A stretch of DNA of 59,424 bases from NCBI GenBank assembly GCA_024232835.1, contig JAAEPI010000290.1, positions 1 to 59,424 on the forward strand, written 5' to 3'. Both the position numbers and the translations under genes were made by a program. Every line of letters begins with the position of its first letter. The first letter of the stretch is position 1. The notes under the pieces were generated by a model, which saw only the letters and a list, made by a program, of their open reading frames with translations, did not search any database and was not told the origin of the DNA. Positions 7,861 through 17,105 of the stretch are shown here, in pieces. This stretch comes from Cytophagales bacterium. GTDB lineage: Bacteria > Bacteroidota > Bacteroidia > Cytophagales > Cyclobacteriaceae.

Positions 7861-9825
7861 ATGAAAAATATGAAAATCATGACTACTCTTGGCTTTTCAG
7901 CACTTTTGCTGTTCGCCATTTCGTGTGGTCAATCAAACTCAAATGACAATGGTGGGGCGCTTGGAGGGAATCTAGCCGATCGTTCTTATGTTGCTCCTGG
8001 TGAGCACGATGAATTTTATGGCTTTATATCTGGTGGATTCAGTGGTCAGTTGGCCGTTTATGGTCTGCCTTCAGGTCGATTGTTCAAAGTCATCCCTGTT
8101 TATTCTGTAGACGCAGAAAAAGCGTATGGCTTTAATGAGGAGACTAAGCCTATGCTAAATACGTCTTTTGGTGAAATTCCTTGGGATGATTCACATCACC
8201 CGGACTTGTCACAGACTAATGGTGAAATCGATGGAAGGTGGTGTTTCATTAATGCCAACAATACACCACGAATTGCACGTATAAGCTTATCTACTTTCGA
8301 GACAGAAGAGATCATCGAATTACCTAATAGTGCTGGTAACCACAGTTCATCCTTTGTCACTGAAAACACGGAATACATTGTTGCAGGAACACGTTTTTCT
8401 GTACCAATTCCGCAACGAGATATGCCGATTGATGAGTACAAAGGCAATTTCAAGGGAGCCATTTCTTTCATTAAGGTAGATCAGGAGTCTGGTCGATTTG
8501 ATCTTAGTTTTCAGCTTAAGATGCCAGGTTTTGATTATGACCTAGCACACCCTGGAAGAGGTCCTTCTCATGGTTGGATGTTTTTCTCAACATATAATAC
8601 TGAGGAGTCGAATACTTTGATGGAAGTGAATGCTTCTCAAAATGACAAAGACTACATCGCAGCGATCAATTGGAAAAAAGCTGAAGAATTAATTGCTAAT
8701 GGTGATTTTGAAACTGTACCCTCTGAATATGCACATAATGTGTGGGATGAGTCTACTCAAATGGCTACTTCTACAATTAAGAAGGAAGTTAAGATGATTG
8801 ATGCATCGAAATATCCAGGTCTTGTTTATTTCCTCCCAACACCAAAATCACCTCACGGATGTGACGTGGATCCTACCGGTGAATACATTATCGGAAGTGG
8901 TAAACTATCTGCGTCTATGACAGCTCATTCATTTACGAAGATGATTGATGCTATTGAGAATGAAAAATTTGATGGAGATGCGTATGGTATCCCAATTCTT
9001 AATTATGATGATGTCGTAGCTGGAGTTGTGAAGCAGGCAGGTCTTGGTCCATTGCATACTGAATTTGACGGTAGAGGAAATGGATATACTACTTTCTTTA
9101 TTTCTTCAGAAGTAGTGAAATGGAAAGTCGGTACTTGGGAAGTTCTTGATAGAGCGCCTACTTATTATTCCGTTGGTCACTTGATGATTCCAGGAGGTAA
9201 CTCTCAAAAGCCATATGGTAAGTATTTGGTAGCCTTGAACAAGATCACCAAAGACAGATATCTGCCAACTGGACCTGAGCTAGCTCAGTCTGCCCAATTG
9301 TATGACATTTCGGGAGATAAGATGGAGTTATTGCTGGATTTTCCAACCGTAGGTGAGCCTCACTATGCTGCAGGTGCTCCAGCAGATTTGATTAAGCCAA
9401 ACCAAATGAAGCTGTATCAACTTGAGGAGAATAATCATCCCTACGCGGTGAAGAGTGAGAAAGACACCAAAGTGACCAGAAATGGCAATGAGGTTCATAT
9501 ATACATGACAACAATCAGAAGCCACTTTGCACCAGATAATATTGAAGGTATTCAAGTGGGCGATGAAGTATTCTGGCATGTGACCAATTTGGAGCAAGAC
9601 TATGATGTGCCTCACGGAATAAGTATGATTGGTGCCCAGACATCTGAGCTTTTAATCATGCCGGGTCAAACAGAGACGTTCAAATGGTTTCCAAAAAGAG
9701 TTGGTGTGTGGCCTTTCTACTGTACAGATTTTTGTTCTGCACTTCATCAGGAAATGCAAGGATATATAAGAGTTTCTCCAAAGGGATCTAGTGTTCCACT
9801 CAAGTGGTCGTTAGACGGAGAATAG
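7861..9825 (+). CDS. nosZ: Nitrous oxide reductase NosZ, Sec-type (clade II-like)
   Basis: CuA motif WPFYCTDFCSALHQEMQGYIRV; HGCDVDPTGEYI; Sec/lipoprotein-type N-terminus LLLFAISCGQ with no twin Arg. Start taken at ATG 7861; the track starts at TTG 7831. Confidence 0.95.
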   Translation: MKNMKIMTTLGFSALLLFAISCGQSNSNDNGGALGGNLADRSYVAPGEHDEFYGFISGGFSGQLAVYGLPSGRLFKVIPVYSVDAEKAYGFNEETKPMLNTSFGEIPWDDSHHPDLSQTNGEIDGRWCFINANNTPRIARISLSTFETEEIIELPNSAGNHSSSFVTENTEYIVAGTRFSVPIPQRDMPIDEYKGNFKGAISFIKVDQESGRFDLSFQLKMPGFDYDLAHPGRGPSHGWMFFSTYNTEESNTLMEVNASQNDKDYIAAINWKKAEELIANGDFETVPSEYAHNVWDESTQMATSTIKKEVKMIDASKYPGLVYFLPTPKSPHGCDVDPTGEYIIGSGKLSASMTAHSFTKMIDAIENEKFDGDAYGIPILNYDDVVAGVVKQAGLGPLHTEFDGRGNGYTTFFISSEVVKWKVGTWEVLDRAPTYYSVGHLMIPGGNSQKPYGKYLVALNKITKDRYLPTGPELAQSAQLYDISGDKMELLLDFPTVGEPHYAAGAPADLIKPNQMKLYQLEENNHPYAVKSEKDTKVTRNGNEVHIYMTTIRSHFAPDNIEGIQVGDEVFWHVTNLEQDYDVPHGISMIGAQTSELLIMPGQTETFKWFPKRVGVWPFYCTDFCSALHQEMQGYIRVSPKGSSVPLKWSLDGE

Positions 9826-9837
9826 TTTAGGTTGGTG

Positions 9838-9870
9838 AGCAGTCCCGAGTCTCGGGGCTGCTTTTTTTTA
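9838..9870 (+). terminator. Rho-independent terminator after nosZ
   Basis: AGCAGTCCCGA-GTC-TCGGGGCTGCT followed by T-run. Confidence 0.8.
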
Positions 9871-9885
9871 TTATAAATTTGTAAA

Positions 9886-10479
9886 ATGAGAAAGTCACAA
9901 CTCCTCATGTTTGTGGGGTCATTACTCTTGCTGTCTTTGTTTGTGTTCCCACTATGGAATATAACATTAGAGGCACCTCAATACCCAGAAGCCATTGGCA
10001 TGGATATTTATATCAACAAATTTGTTGATAAAAATCCCAATGATATTAAGAACATCAATATTATGAATCATTATGTTGGGATGGAGGATATTCCAGAGCA
10101 AATTCCAGAGTTTGAGATTTTTCCTTCAGTGGTAATTGGGATGGCCGCTATTGGAGCCATCTTCGGATTTATTGGGAAAAAGAAGTTATTCGTGGCTTGG
10201 TTTACAGTAATGATCATCCTTGGATCCATAGGAATGTATGATTTTTACATGTGGGAATATGAATATGGCCACAACCTAAAAGAAACTGCTGCAATTAAAT
10301 TTACCGATGAAGATGGCGAACCCATGTCATATCAACCACCGCTGATAGGCAGCAAAATGATATTAAACTTTAAAGCCATCTCAATGCCAAGATTAGGGGC
10401 ATATTTAATGTTTGTAGGGATGTCTATGACATTAGCCGCCTTTGTAATTGAAAAAAAAGAAGATTCAAAGGAGACATAA
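9886..10479 (+). CDS. Membrane protein of nos cluster (NosB-like position)
   Basis: About 4 hydrophobic segments; lies between nosZ and nosL. Confidence 0.5.
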   Translation: MRKSQLLMFVGSLLLLSLFVFPLWNITLEAPQYPEAIGMDIYINKFVDKNPNDIKNINIMNHYVGMEDIPEQIPEFEIFPSVVIGMAAIGAIFGFIGKKKLFVAWFTVMIILGSIGMYDFYMWEYEYGHNLKETAAIKFTDEDGEPMSYQPPLIGSKMILNFKAISMPRLGAYLMFVGMSMTLAAFVIEKKEDSKET

Positions 10480-10487
10480 TAAAGAGC

Positions 10488-10928
10488 ATGTTCGAGAAGG
10501 TCTTCCAATTCGCATGTGTCTTGATTCTGGCTATCGGCTGTGAAGTTAAGCCAGCTGAAATACGTTATGGGACAGATGCTTGTCATTTTTGTAAGATGAC
10601 AATCGTAGACAAGCAGCATTCAGCTGAAGTAGTGACTATTAAGGGCAAAGCTTTTAAATATGATGCTGTTGAATGCATGATGAATGATCTGGTGCAGTGG
10701 TCAGAAGCAGAGCCACAACTTTATTTGGTGGCCGATTATTCTAATCCGGGAATATTAGTAGATGCGTCTGTTTCGCAATATTTAATTTCTGATAAAATCC
10801 CTAGTCCAATGGGAGCCTTTTTGACCGCTTTCGAAGCTAAGGAATTGCGTGATTCCTCGTTGTGGGAATTGGGAGGAGAATCAAAGGATTGGACGCAGTT
10901 ACGAAAAGATTATAATCTAAAGAATTAA
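10488..10928 (+). CDS. nosL: NosL-type copper lipoprotein
   Basis: GTDACHFCKMTIVDKQHSAEVVT...YDAVECMMNDL...SPMGAFLTAF. Confidence 0.85.
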   Translation: MFEKVFQFACVLILAIGCEVKPAEIRYGTDACHFCKMTIVDKQHSAEVVTIKGKAFKYDAVECMMNDLVQWSEAEPQLYLVADYSNPGILVDASVSQYLISDKIPSPMGAFLTAFEAKELRDSSLWELGGESKDWTQLRKDYNLKN

Positions 10929-10939
10929 TTCTAAACATT

Positions 10940-12304
10940 ATGAGGAAGTTAAATATCATATGGTTGATATGCGGGATTATTATATCCGCATTTGGCCAAA
11001 ACAAACCAAGTGCGATAGAATGTTCTTTCTGTAAAATGGATATCAATGACAACCGATTTGCGGCAGAAGCTCGCGATAAGGACAATGTGTACAATTTCGA
11101 TGCGTTGGAATGTTTGATCAATTTCATAAAGACGAGGAAAGAGTCAGATTTTGAGCGAGTATTAGTTGCCAACTATTCGAACGAGGGGCAGTTGATAGAT
11201 GCTAAAACGGCCACCTACCTTAAAAGCAATGGTATTGTCAGCCCGATGGGAGCTAATTTGTCTGCGTATGAGACAAGGCAGAAAGCGGAAGATATGAAGA
11301 AGCAAGTCGGGGGGGAACTATTTAATTGGAAGGAAATAAAGGCTAGGTTTGCAACCTCAAAATTTGGCCAAAATCATCAAGGACATCACAATCATCAAGA
11401 GCCGAATGCTTATGCTCCGGTAGGGGTAATGGGTGATCACCAACACTATAAAGGTGGAGTCATGTTCAGCGTGCGATACATGGAAATGAACATGGAAGGA
11501 AATCTTTCTGGCTCAACTTCTATTCAGGATATGGAAATTTTTCAGAACTACATGGTAGCACCCCTATCCATGACTATGCGGATGTACATGATTGGGGCTA
11601 TGTATGCCCCTACTGATAAACTGACACTCATGGTCATGCAAAATTTTGTAGCGAAGAGCATGAATCTTTCTACGATGATGGGCGCGAATTTTTCTACTCA
11701 AGCAAAAGGAGCTGGGGACTTGAGCTTGACAGCACTTTTTAGCATAATACGTGATACTCGCTCCACAGTCCATCTCAACGGTGGTATTAGCTTGCCATTA
11801 GCGAAAATCAATTATAGTGATGATACACCTATGATGGAAACCATGAAGCTTCCTTACACCATGCAGCTCGGCAGTGGGACAACAGATTATAGTTTTGGTG
11901 CCACCTTCAAAACGGAGGTTAGTAATCTAACCCTGGGTGTCCAACAATCGAACACTTTTAGAAGCGGAGAGAACAATCATGGATATAAACTAGGAAATTT
12001 GCATGAGCTGAATGTATGGGCTGGGTACGAAGTGGCCTCATGGATAAATATAAATGCAAGAATGAAAGGGGTTTCGAATGGCCAAATTGATGGAGCTGAT
12101 GAGGATCTAAATCCTATGATGGTGACCACAGCAAATACCGACAACACAGGATTCAAAAAAGGGTATGCCTTTCTAGGGTCGAATCTGATTTTTAAGGGCT
12201 TTATATTAGGACTAGAATATGGTTTACCAATCTATCAGGATGTTCGGGGAATACAAATGGATGAAGGCAGTACATTTGCCGCCGGATTGCGTTTCTCCTA
12301 CTAG
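10940..12304 (+). CDS. NosL-like domain fused to Met-rich outer-membrane beta-barrel-like domain
   Basis: N-term IECSFCKMDINDNRFAAEARDKD...YNFDALECLINF...SPMGANLSAY (NosL); linker NHQGHHNHQEPNAYAPVGVMGDHQHYKGG; C-term YRYMEMNMEG..MTMRMYMIGAMYAPTDKLTLMVMQNF...LRFSY barrel-like end. Confidence 0.8.
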   Translation: MRKLNIIWLICGIIISAFGQNKPSAIECSFCKMDINDNRFAAEARDKDNVYNFDALECLINFIKTRKESDFERVLVANYSNEGQLIDAKTATYLKSNGIVSPMGANLSAYETRQKAEDMKKQVGGELFNWKEIKARFATSKFGQNHQGHHNHQEPNAYAPVGVMGDHQHYKGGVMFSVRYMEMNMEGNLSGSTSIQDMEIFQNYMVAPLSMTMRMYMIGAMYAPTDKLTLMVMQNFVAKSMNLSTMMGANFSTQAKGAGDLSLTALFSIIRDTRSTVHLNGGISLPLAKINYSDDTPMMETMKLPYTMQLGSGTTDYSFGATFKTEVSNLTLGVQQSNTFRSGENNHGYKLGNLHELNVWAGYEVASWININARMKGVSNGQIDGADEDLNPMMVTTANTDNTGFKKGYAFLGSNLIFKGFILGLEYGLPIYQDVRGIQMDEGSTFAAGLRFSY

Positions 12305-12310
12305 AGCAAG

Positions 12311-13543
12311 ATGATCAAAAGGGTTTTTCTGATTTACATAATTTCTTTTCTGACATATGGTGCTTCAGCTTTTACTACCGAAGTGTGCCATACTTGTGAA
12401 GTCAACAACCTAGCAGACGCGATTCGATTGAGTCATAGAGGGGATACCGTTTTGGTAAAACCAGGAATTTATGAATGTAGTGATCAGGAACTAAGAAAGC
12501 CCATTACCCTGATAGGGGAGAAAGGGGCTATTCTTGACGGGCAGATGACCGGATACATTCTCAAAATACTTTCTGATAGTGTGACAATCCGAGGGTTCAA
12601 ATTCATTAATTCAGGGAAGAGCTATACAAAGGACTATGCTGCTATCTACAGCTACAGAGTCAGGCACTTCAATATAATTGGAAATGAAATCGAAAATCCT
12701 TTCTTTGGGGCACTTTTGGAAAAATCCCATGATGGCGTAATCAAGGACAATTTAATATTTGGAGAATCGAAACAAGAGGATGACTCAGGCAATGGCATTC
12801 ATGCGTGGCACTGTTCTAATTTATTAATTAGCAACAATACCCTTCATGGTTTAAGAGATGGAATATATCTTGAATTTGTCACCGAAAGCGAGATTTCTAA
12901 CAACCTCTCTCATGATAACATTCGCTATGGCCTGCATTTTATGTTTTCAAATAATGACAAGTATTTGAGTAATACTTTCCAAGACAATGGTGCCGGAGTG
13001 GCGGTTATGTTTTCAAAGTTCATCGTGATGAAGGAGAATAAATTCATTGAAAACTGGGGTACAGCGTCATATGGCTTACTATTGAAGGAAATCAATGATG
13101 CAGAAGTTGAGAACAACACTTTTAGGGAAAATACAATAGGTGTTTTTGTAGAGGGCTCGAATCGGGTGAATTATGTAGACAACAGATTTGAGAGTAACGG
13201 ATGGGCAGTGAAGGTGTCTGGTGGCTGCTATGAAAACTATTTCATGAGAAATAATTTCATAAGCAATTCATTCGACCTTGCCTATAATGGCAAACTGAAT
13301 GATAACAAATTTGAAGGAAATTTTTGGAGCACATATAGCGGATATGATTTGGATAAGAACGGAATTGGGGATGTACCCTATCGGCCAGTAAAGCTTTTTT
13401 CTTACGTAGTGAACAAAACACCTGAGGCAATTATATTGCTACGAAGCTTGTTTGTAGATATTATCAATTTTTCTGAGCAAGTGTCACCAGTTTTTACTCC
13501 AGACAATCTTGTTGATCCTCAACCATCCATGAAACCATTCTGA
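12311..13543 (+). CDS. nosD: NosD, periplasmic copper-binding right-handed beta-helix protein
   Basis: Parallel beta-helix repeats (NNTLHGLRDGIYLEFVTESEISNNLSHDNIRYGLHFMFSNND), position in nosDFY. Confidence 0.9.
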   Translation: MIKRVFLIYIISFLTYGASAFTTEVCHTCEVNNLADAIRLSHRGDTVLVKPGIYECSDQELRKPITLIGEKGAILDGQMTGYILKILSDSVTIRGFKFINSGKSYTKDYAAIYSYRVRHFNIIGNEIENPFFGALLEKSHDGVIKDNLIFGESKQEDDSGNGIHAWHCSNLLISNNTLHGLRDGIYLEFVTESEISNNLSHDNIRYGLHFMFSNNDKYLSNTFQDNGAGVAVMFSKFIVMKENKFIENWGTASYGLLLKEINDAEVENNTFRENTIGVFVEGSNRVNYVDNRFESNGWAVKVSGGCYENYFMRNNFISNSFDLAYNGKLNDNKFEGNFWSTYSGYDLDKNGIGDVPYRPVKLFSYVVNKTPEAIILLRSLFVDIINFSEQVSPVFTPDNLVDPQPSMKPF

Positions 13544-14244
13544 TGCTGTCAATAAAAAATCTACATAAGAAATTTGGTAAGCTGAAGGTGCTGGATGGAG
13601 TGAGTTTTGATATTCCGACAAGTGGAACTATCGCCGTGCTTGGGCCAAATGGTTCAGGGAAGACGACAATAATGAAATGTATTTTGGGCATGGTTATTCC
13701 CAACAGTGGAGACATAACGTTAAATGATATGCCTGTGCTGAAACAATGGGACTATCGACGCGAAATTGGGTATCTGCCTCAAATCGCACAGTTTCCGGAC
13801 AATCTTACCGTCCAAGAACTGATCAATATGATCAAGGACTTGCGTAGTGCTCCAGCCAACGAATCAGAGTTGATTGATCGCTTCGAGTTGCATCCTTTCC
13901 TGTCTCAGAAACTTTCGAATCTTTCAGGAGGCACTAAGCAGAAGGTGAACATTGTTTTGACTTTTATGTTTGATTGCCCACTTTATATTCTGGATGAGCC
14001 AACAGCCGGGCTGGATCCGATATCCATGATCCGATTGAAAGAGCTAATTGATAGGAAAAAGAACGAAGAAAAGACCATCATTGTCACCACCCATATTATG
14101 AGTTTGGTAGAAGAGTTGGCGGATGAAATCTTCTTTTTGCTAGATGGGAAAATTTATTTTCGCGGCACGGTAGATCAGTTGAAAAAGGAAACCATACAGG
14201 AAGATTTGGAGCATGCCATCGCAAATATTTTAACGAATGATTAA
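13543..14244 (+). CDS. nosF: NosF, ABC transporter ATP-binding protein
   Basis: Walker A GPNGSGKTT, signature LSGGTKQKV, Walker B LYILDEPTAGLDP. Confidence 0.9.
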   Translation: MLSIKNLHKKFGKLKVLDGVSFDIPTSGTIAVLGPNGSGKTTIMKCILGMVIPNSGDITLNDMPVLKQWDYRREIGYLPQIAQFPDNLTVQELINMIKDLRSAPANESELIDRFELHPFLSQKLSNLSGGTKQKVNIVLTFMFDCPLYILDEPTAGLDPISMIRLKELIDRKKNEEKTIIVTTHIMSLVEELADEIFFLLDGKIYFRGTVDQLKKETIQEDLEHAIANILTND

Positions 14245-15019
14245 AATACTTAAATACAGTTTTTTCGATTTGATTAGAAGTAGATGGAGCTACGTGTATC
14301 TTCTATTTTATTTGATCATTGGGTTTGCGCTTCTTTTTCTCAATAACAATTTGTCAAAGGCCATCATTACGTTAATGAATATCGTAGTGGTATTGGTCCC
14401 TATGATTGGAACCATCTTCGGAGTGATGTATTATTACAGTTCGCAAGAGTTCACAGAGCTACTTCTTGCACAGCCGATTAAAAGGAGAACAATCTTTTTA
14501 GGACAGTATTTGGGTATCGCCTTGTCTTTGTCTTTTAGTTTGTTAGTAGGGCTTGGGATTCCGTTTCTGGCGTATGGTTTGATGCAGTCAGGGGAGATTT
14601 GGAATTTCGGTTTGCTGCTGATTGTTGGCACTTTCCTTACCTTCATTTTTGTTGCACTGGCATTCGCTATTTCTCTTCGAAACGAAAATAAGATCAAGGG
14701 TTTTGGTTATGGCATTTTGCTCTGGTTATTTATGGCTGTAATTTATGACGGACTATTCTTAATACTCCTTGTGACCTTTGACGATTATCCATTGGACAAG
14801 TTCACTTTGGCAGCTAGCTTTCTAAATCCTATTGATCTGTCTAGAATTCTAATACTTCTTAAGCTTGATATTTCTGCGTTACTTGGCTACACAGGGGCAT
14901 TGTTTCAACAATATTTTGGAACTGGAACGGGCATGATCATGTCGCTGAGTTCTCTTGCCATTTGGACAGTTGTACCTATGTGGATGATAGTGAGAAGTTC
15001 GGGGAAGAAGGATTTTTAA
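14237..15019 (+). CDS. nosY: NosY, ABC transporter permease
   Basis: Six-TM-like permease overlapping nosF end; FTELLLAQPIKRRTIFLGQYLG. Confidence 0.9.
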   Translation: MIKILKYSFFDLIRSRWSYVYLLFYLIIGFALLFLNNNLSKAIITLMNIVVVLVPMIGTIFGVMYYYSSQEFTELLLAQPIKRRTIFLGQYLGIALSLSFSLLVGLGIPFLAYGLMQSGEIWNFGLLLIVGTFLTFIFVALAFAISLRNENKIKGFGYGILLWLFMAVIYDGLFLILLVTFDDYPLDKFTLAASFLNPIDLSRILILLKLDISALLGYTGALFQQYFGTGTGMIMSLSSLAIWTVVPMWMIVRSSGKKDF

Positions 15020-15039
15020 TCAATACGCGGTTTAATTCC

Positions 15040-15116
15040 CCGACCCTCTGGGTCGGAAACAATTACGTTTGCGAAGCAAACTTTATTTGATACCCCGATG
15101 GCTCTGCCTCGGGGTA
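15040..15116. repeat. Three consecutive hairpins between convergent genes
   Basis: CCGACCC-TCT-GGGTCGG (15040-15056); GTTTGC-GAA-GCAAAC (15067-15081); TACCCCGA-T-GGC-TCT-GCC-TCGGGGTA (15091-15116). Confidence 0.7.
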
Positions 15117-15195
15117 GTTCATTTCCAATCACATGATGTTGCCTTTTCATTTTCATGAGAATTATTGCCTAATACAAATCCTAGACTGTTAGTGT

Positions 15196-16530
15196 TCAAT
15201 TGCTATTGCTAGTCTCCTTAATCGGAATCCTCACCACAAATGTGCTTCCTTCTCCTTCTTTACTCCTAAACGAAATCTCACCTCCAAGTATGTCTACATA
15301 CTTTCTTACAATATGAAGTCCCAATCCTGTTCCCTGGATATTGGTCACATTGCCAGCTCTGAAGAATCTCGTGAAAAGGTTCTTCTGTTCCTTTTTGGGG
15401 ATCCCAATGCCCCTATCTATAACTTCGATTTGTAGGTTGTTCCCTTTGACTTTACCGAGTACCTTAATCTCTGCTCCCTCGTCAGAATACTTGCTTGCAT
15501 TTGAAACCAAATTGTAAAGCAAATTTTTAAATAAGTGTGGGTCTGTATTGACAACTAAATCCTCCCTACAAGAGCATTCAATGTGTTGATTTTTCTTGAG
15601 AGTAAGACTCATTTCCTGAATAGTCTCATCCAGTATTTCATGCATGTTGACTTCCGATTTCTTTATAGAAACTGTCCCGCTTTCTAATTTTTCCATAGAG
15701 AGGAAATCATTTAAAATTCCAATGAGATTTTTAACACTATTGTTGATCCTATCTACATGCTTTGCTCGTTTCTCCTGCTGTTCAGTATCAGGATATTTGT
15801 CAATGAGGTTAGCAGAGGAGGCAATGGTGGATAAGGGGGTTCGAAATTCATGACTGGCCATTGAGACAAATCGAGACTTAAGTTCACTAAGCTCTTTTTC
15901 TTTTTCGAGTGCTTTCAATATTTTCTTTTCAGCTCGTTTGACATCTTCCAAGCTTTTCTTGAGTGCCACTTCTGCCAATTTCCTTTCTTGAATTTGACTT
16001 TGGAGTCCCATATTGAGATGTTCCAGCTCTACAGTTCTCACCTTCACTTTGGACTCCAACTCAGATGTGTATTCTTCTAATTTGATGCGTTGCTTTTCCA
16101 GTGCCTGTTCTTGTTTCTTTCTTAAAGAAATATTGGTGATGAAAGCGACAACAGTCGTTTTGCCCTCGTACTTCATGTAGTTCAAGCTAATTTCTATCGG
16201 AAACGTTTCGCCTTTTGAATTTAACCCCACTAAGTCTAAACCGCCTCCCATACTTCGTACAGTCGGGTTTTTAAGATATTTGTCTCGTTGATTGATATGT
16301 GAATCTCGATTACTTTCCGGGACTAGCACCTCCATTTTTTGACCCAACAACTCTGATTCGCTATACCCAAACATCTCCTCCGCTCGGGGATTCAGGGCGT
16401 CTATTTCACTGTGCTCGTTAAAGTATATAATACCCTCACCAGAGCTGTAGAAAAGCTTTCGAAGCAATTCTACCCCCGATTCTGACATAAGAAAATCTTT
16501 CTTTGATTTCATACTTGAGGTGTCACTCAA
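15196..16530 (-). CDS. PAS-domain sensor histidine kinase
   Basis: PAS (GEGIIYFNEHSEIDALNPRAEEMFGYSESELLG), H-box ASHEFRTPL, N box NLVSNASKYS, G boxes DRGIGI / GTGLGL. Confidence 0.9.
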   Translation of the reverse strand: MSDTSSMKSKKDFLMSESGVELLRKLFYSSGEGIIYFNEHSEIDALNPRAEEMFGYSESELLGQKMEVLVPESNRDSHINQRDKYLKNPTVRSMGGGLDLVGLNSKGETFPIEISLNYMKYEGKTTVVAFITNISLRKKQEQALEKQRIKLEEYTSELESKVKVRTVELEHLNMGLQSQIQERKLAEVALKKSLEDVKRAEKKILKALEKEKELSELKSRFVSMASHEFRTPLSTIASSANLIDKYPDTEQQEKRAKHVDRINNSVKNLIGILNDFLSMEKLESGTVSIKKSEVNMHEILDETIQEMSLTLKKNQHIECSCREDLVVNTDPHLFKNLLYNLVSNASKYSDEGAEIKVLGKVKGNNLQIEVIDRGIGIPKKEQKNLFTRFFRAGNVTNIQGTGLGLHIVRKYVDILGGEISFRSKEGEGSTFVVRIPIKETSNSN

Positions 16531-16670
16531 TTGGTTTTTTGTTGGTTAAACTTGGCGAACTAAGTTAATAATTCCGATCTATCATGATGACTAAATTCAA
16601 AAAATATACTGATAGAAATCAGACAACTAGCTTTTGAGGCCGATTATTTTTGAAGAATATTTCACACTGG

Positions 16671-17105
16671 ATGTTCCAAACGATTCTTATTCCTACAGAT
16701 TTTACTCCTGCGGCTTGGAAGGCTATGTATGTTGGTGTGGCCTTAGGGGAATCTCATAAATCCCATTTGACACTACTTCACGTTTATCCCAATTCAGACA
16801 AATTTTCGAAAGAAAAATTAACAAAGGATATATCCGACGAACTAAAGAAGATAAAGGACAATATGGAAAAAATGAGCAAAGAGATAGCCCAGGAAAAGGG
16901 ACTGAAAATTTCTTCAGTAGTTTTATCAGGGAATGTCGAAGAGCAGTTAATTTCTTTTGTCAAAGAGCACCCAACTGATTTAGTCATTATGGGTGTGAAT
17001 AGTAACGGGGATGATAACAACCCAGGCAGTCACACTGTGGAGATCATTCAGCAAAGTTCCGCACCTTTGCTGATCGTTCCAAACAGCTATTCAATTGACG
17101 AATGA
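16671..17105 (+). CDS. Universal stress protein
   Basis: MFQTILIPTDFTPAAWKA...DLVIMGVNS...VEIIQQSSAPLLIVP. Start taken at ATG 16671. Confidence 0.85.
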   Translation: MFQTILIPTDFTPAAWKAMYVGVALGESHKSHLTLLHVYPNSDKFSKEKLTKDISDELKKIKDNMEKMSKEIAQEKGLKISSVVLSGNVEEQLISFVKEHPTDLVIMGVNSNGDDNNPGSHTVEIIQQSSAPLLIVPNSYSIDE

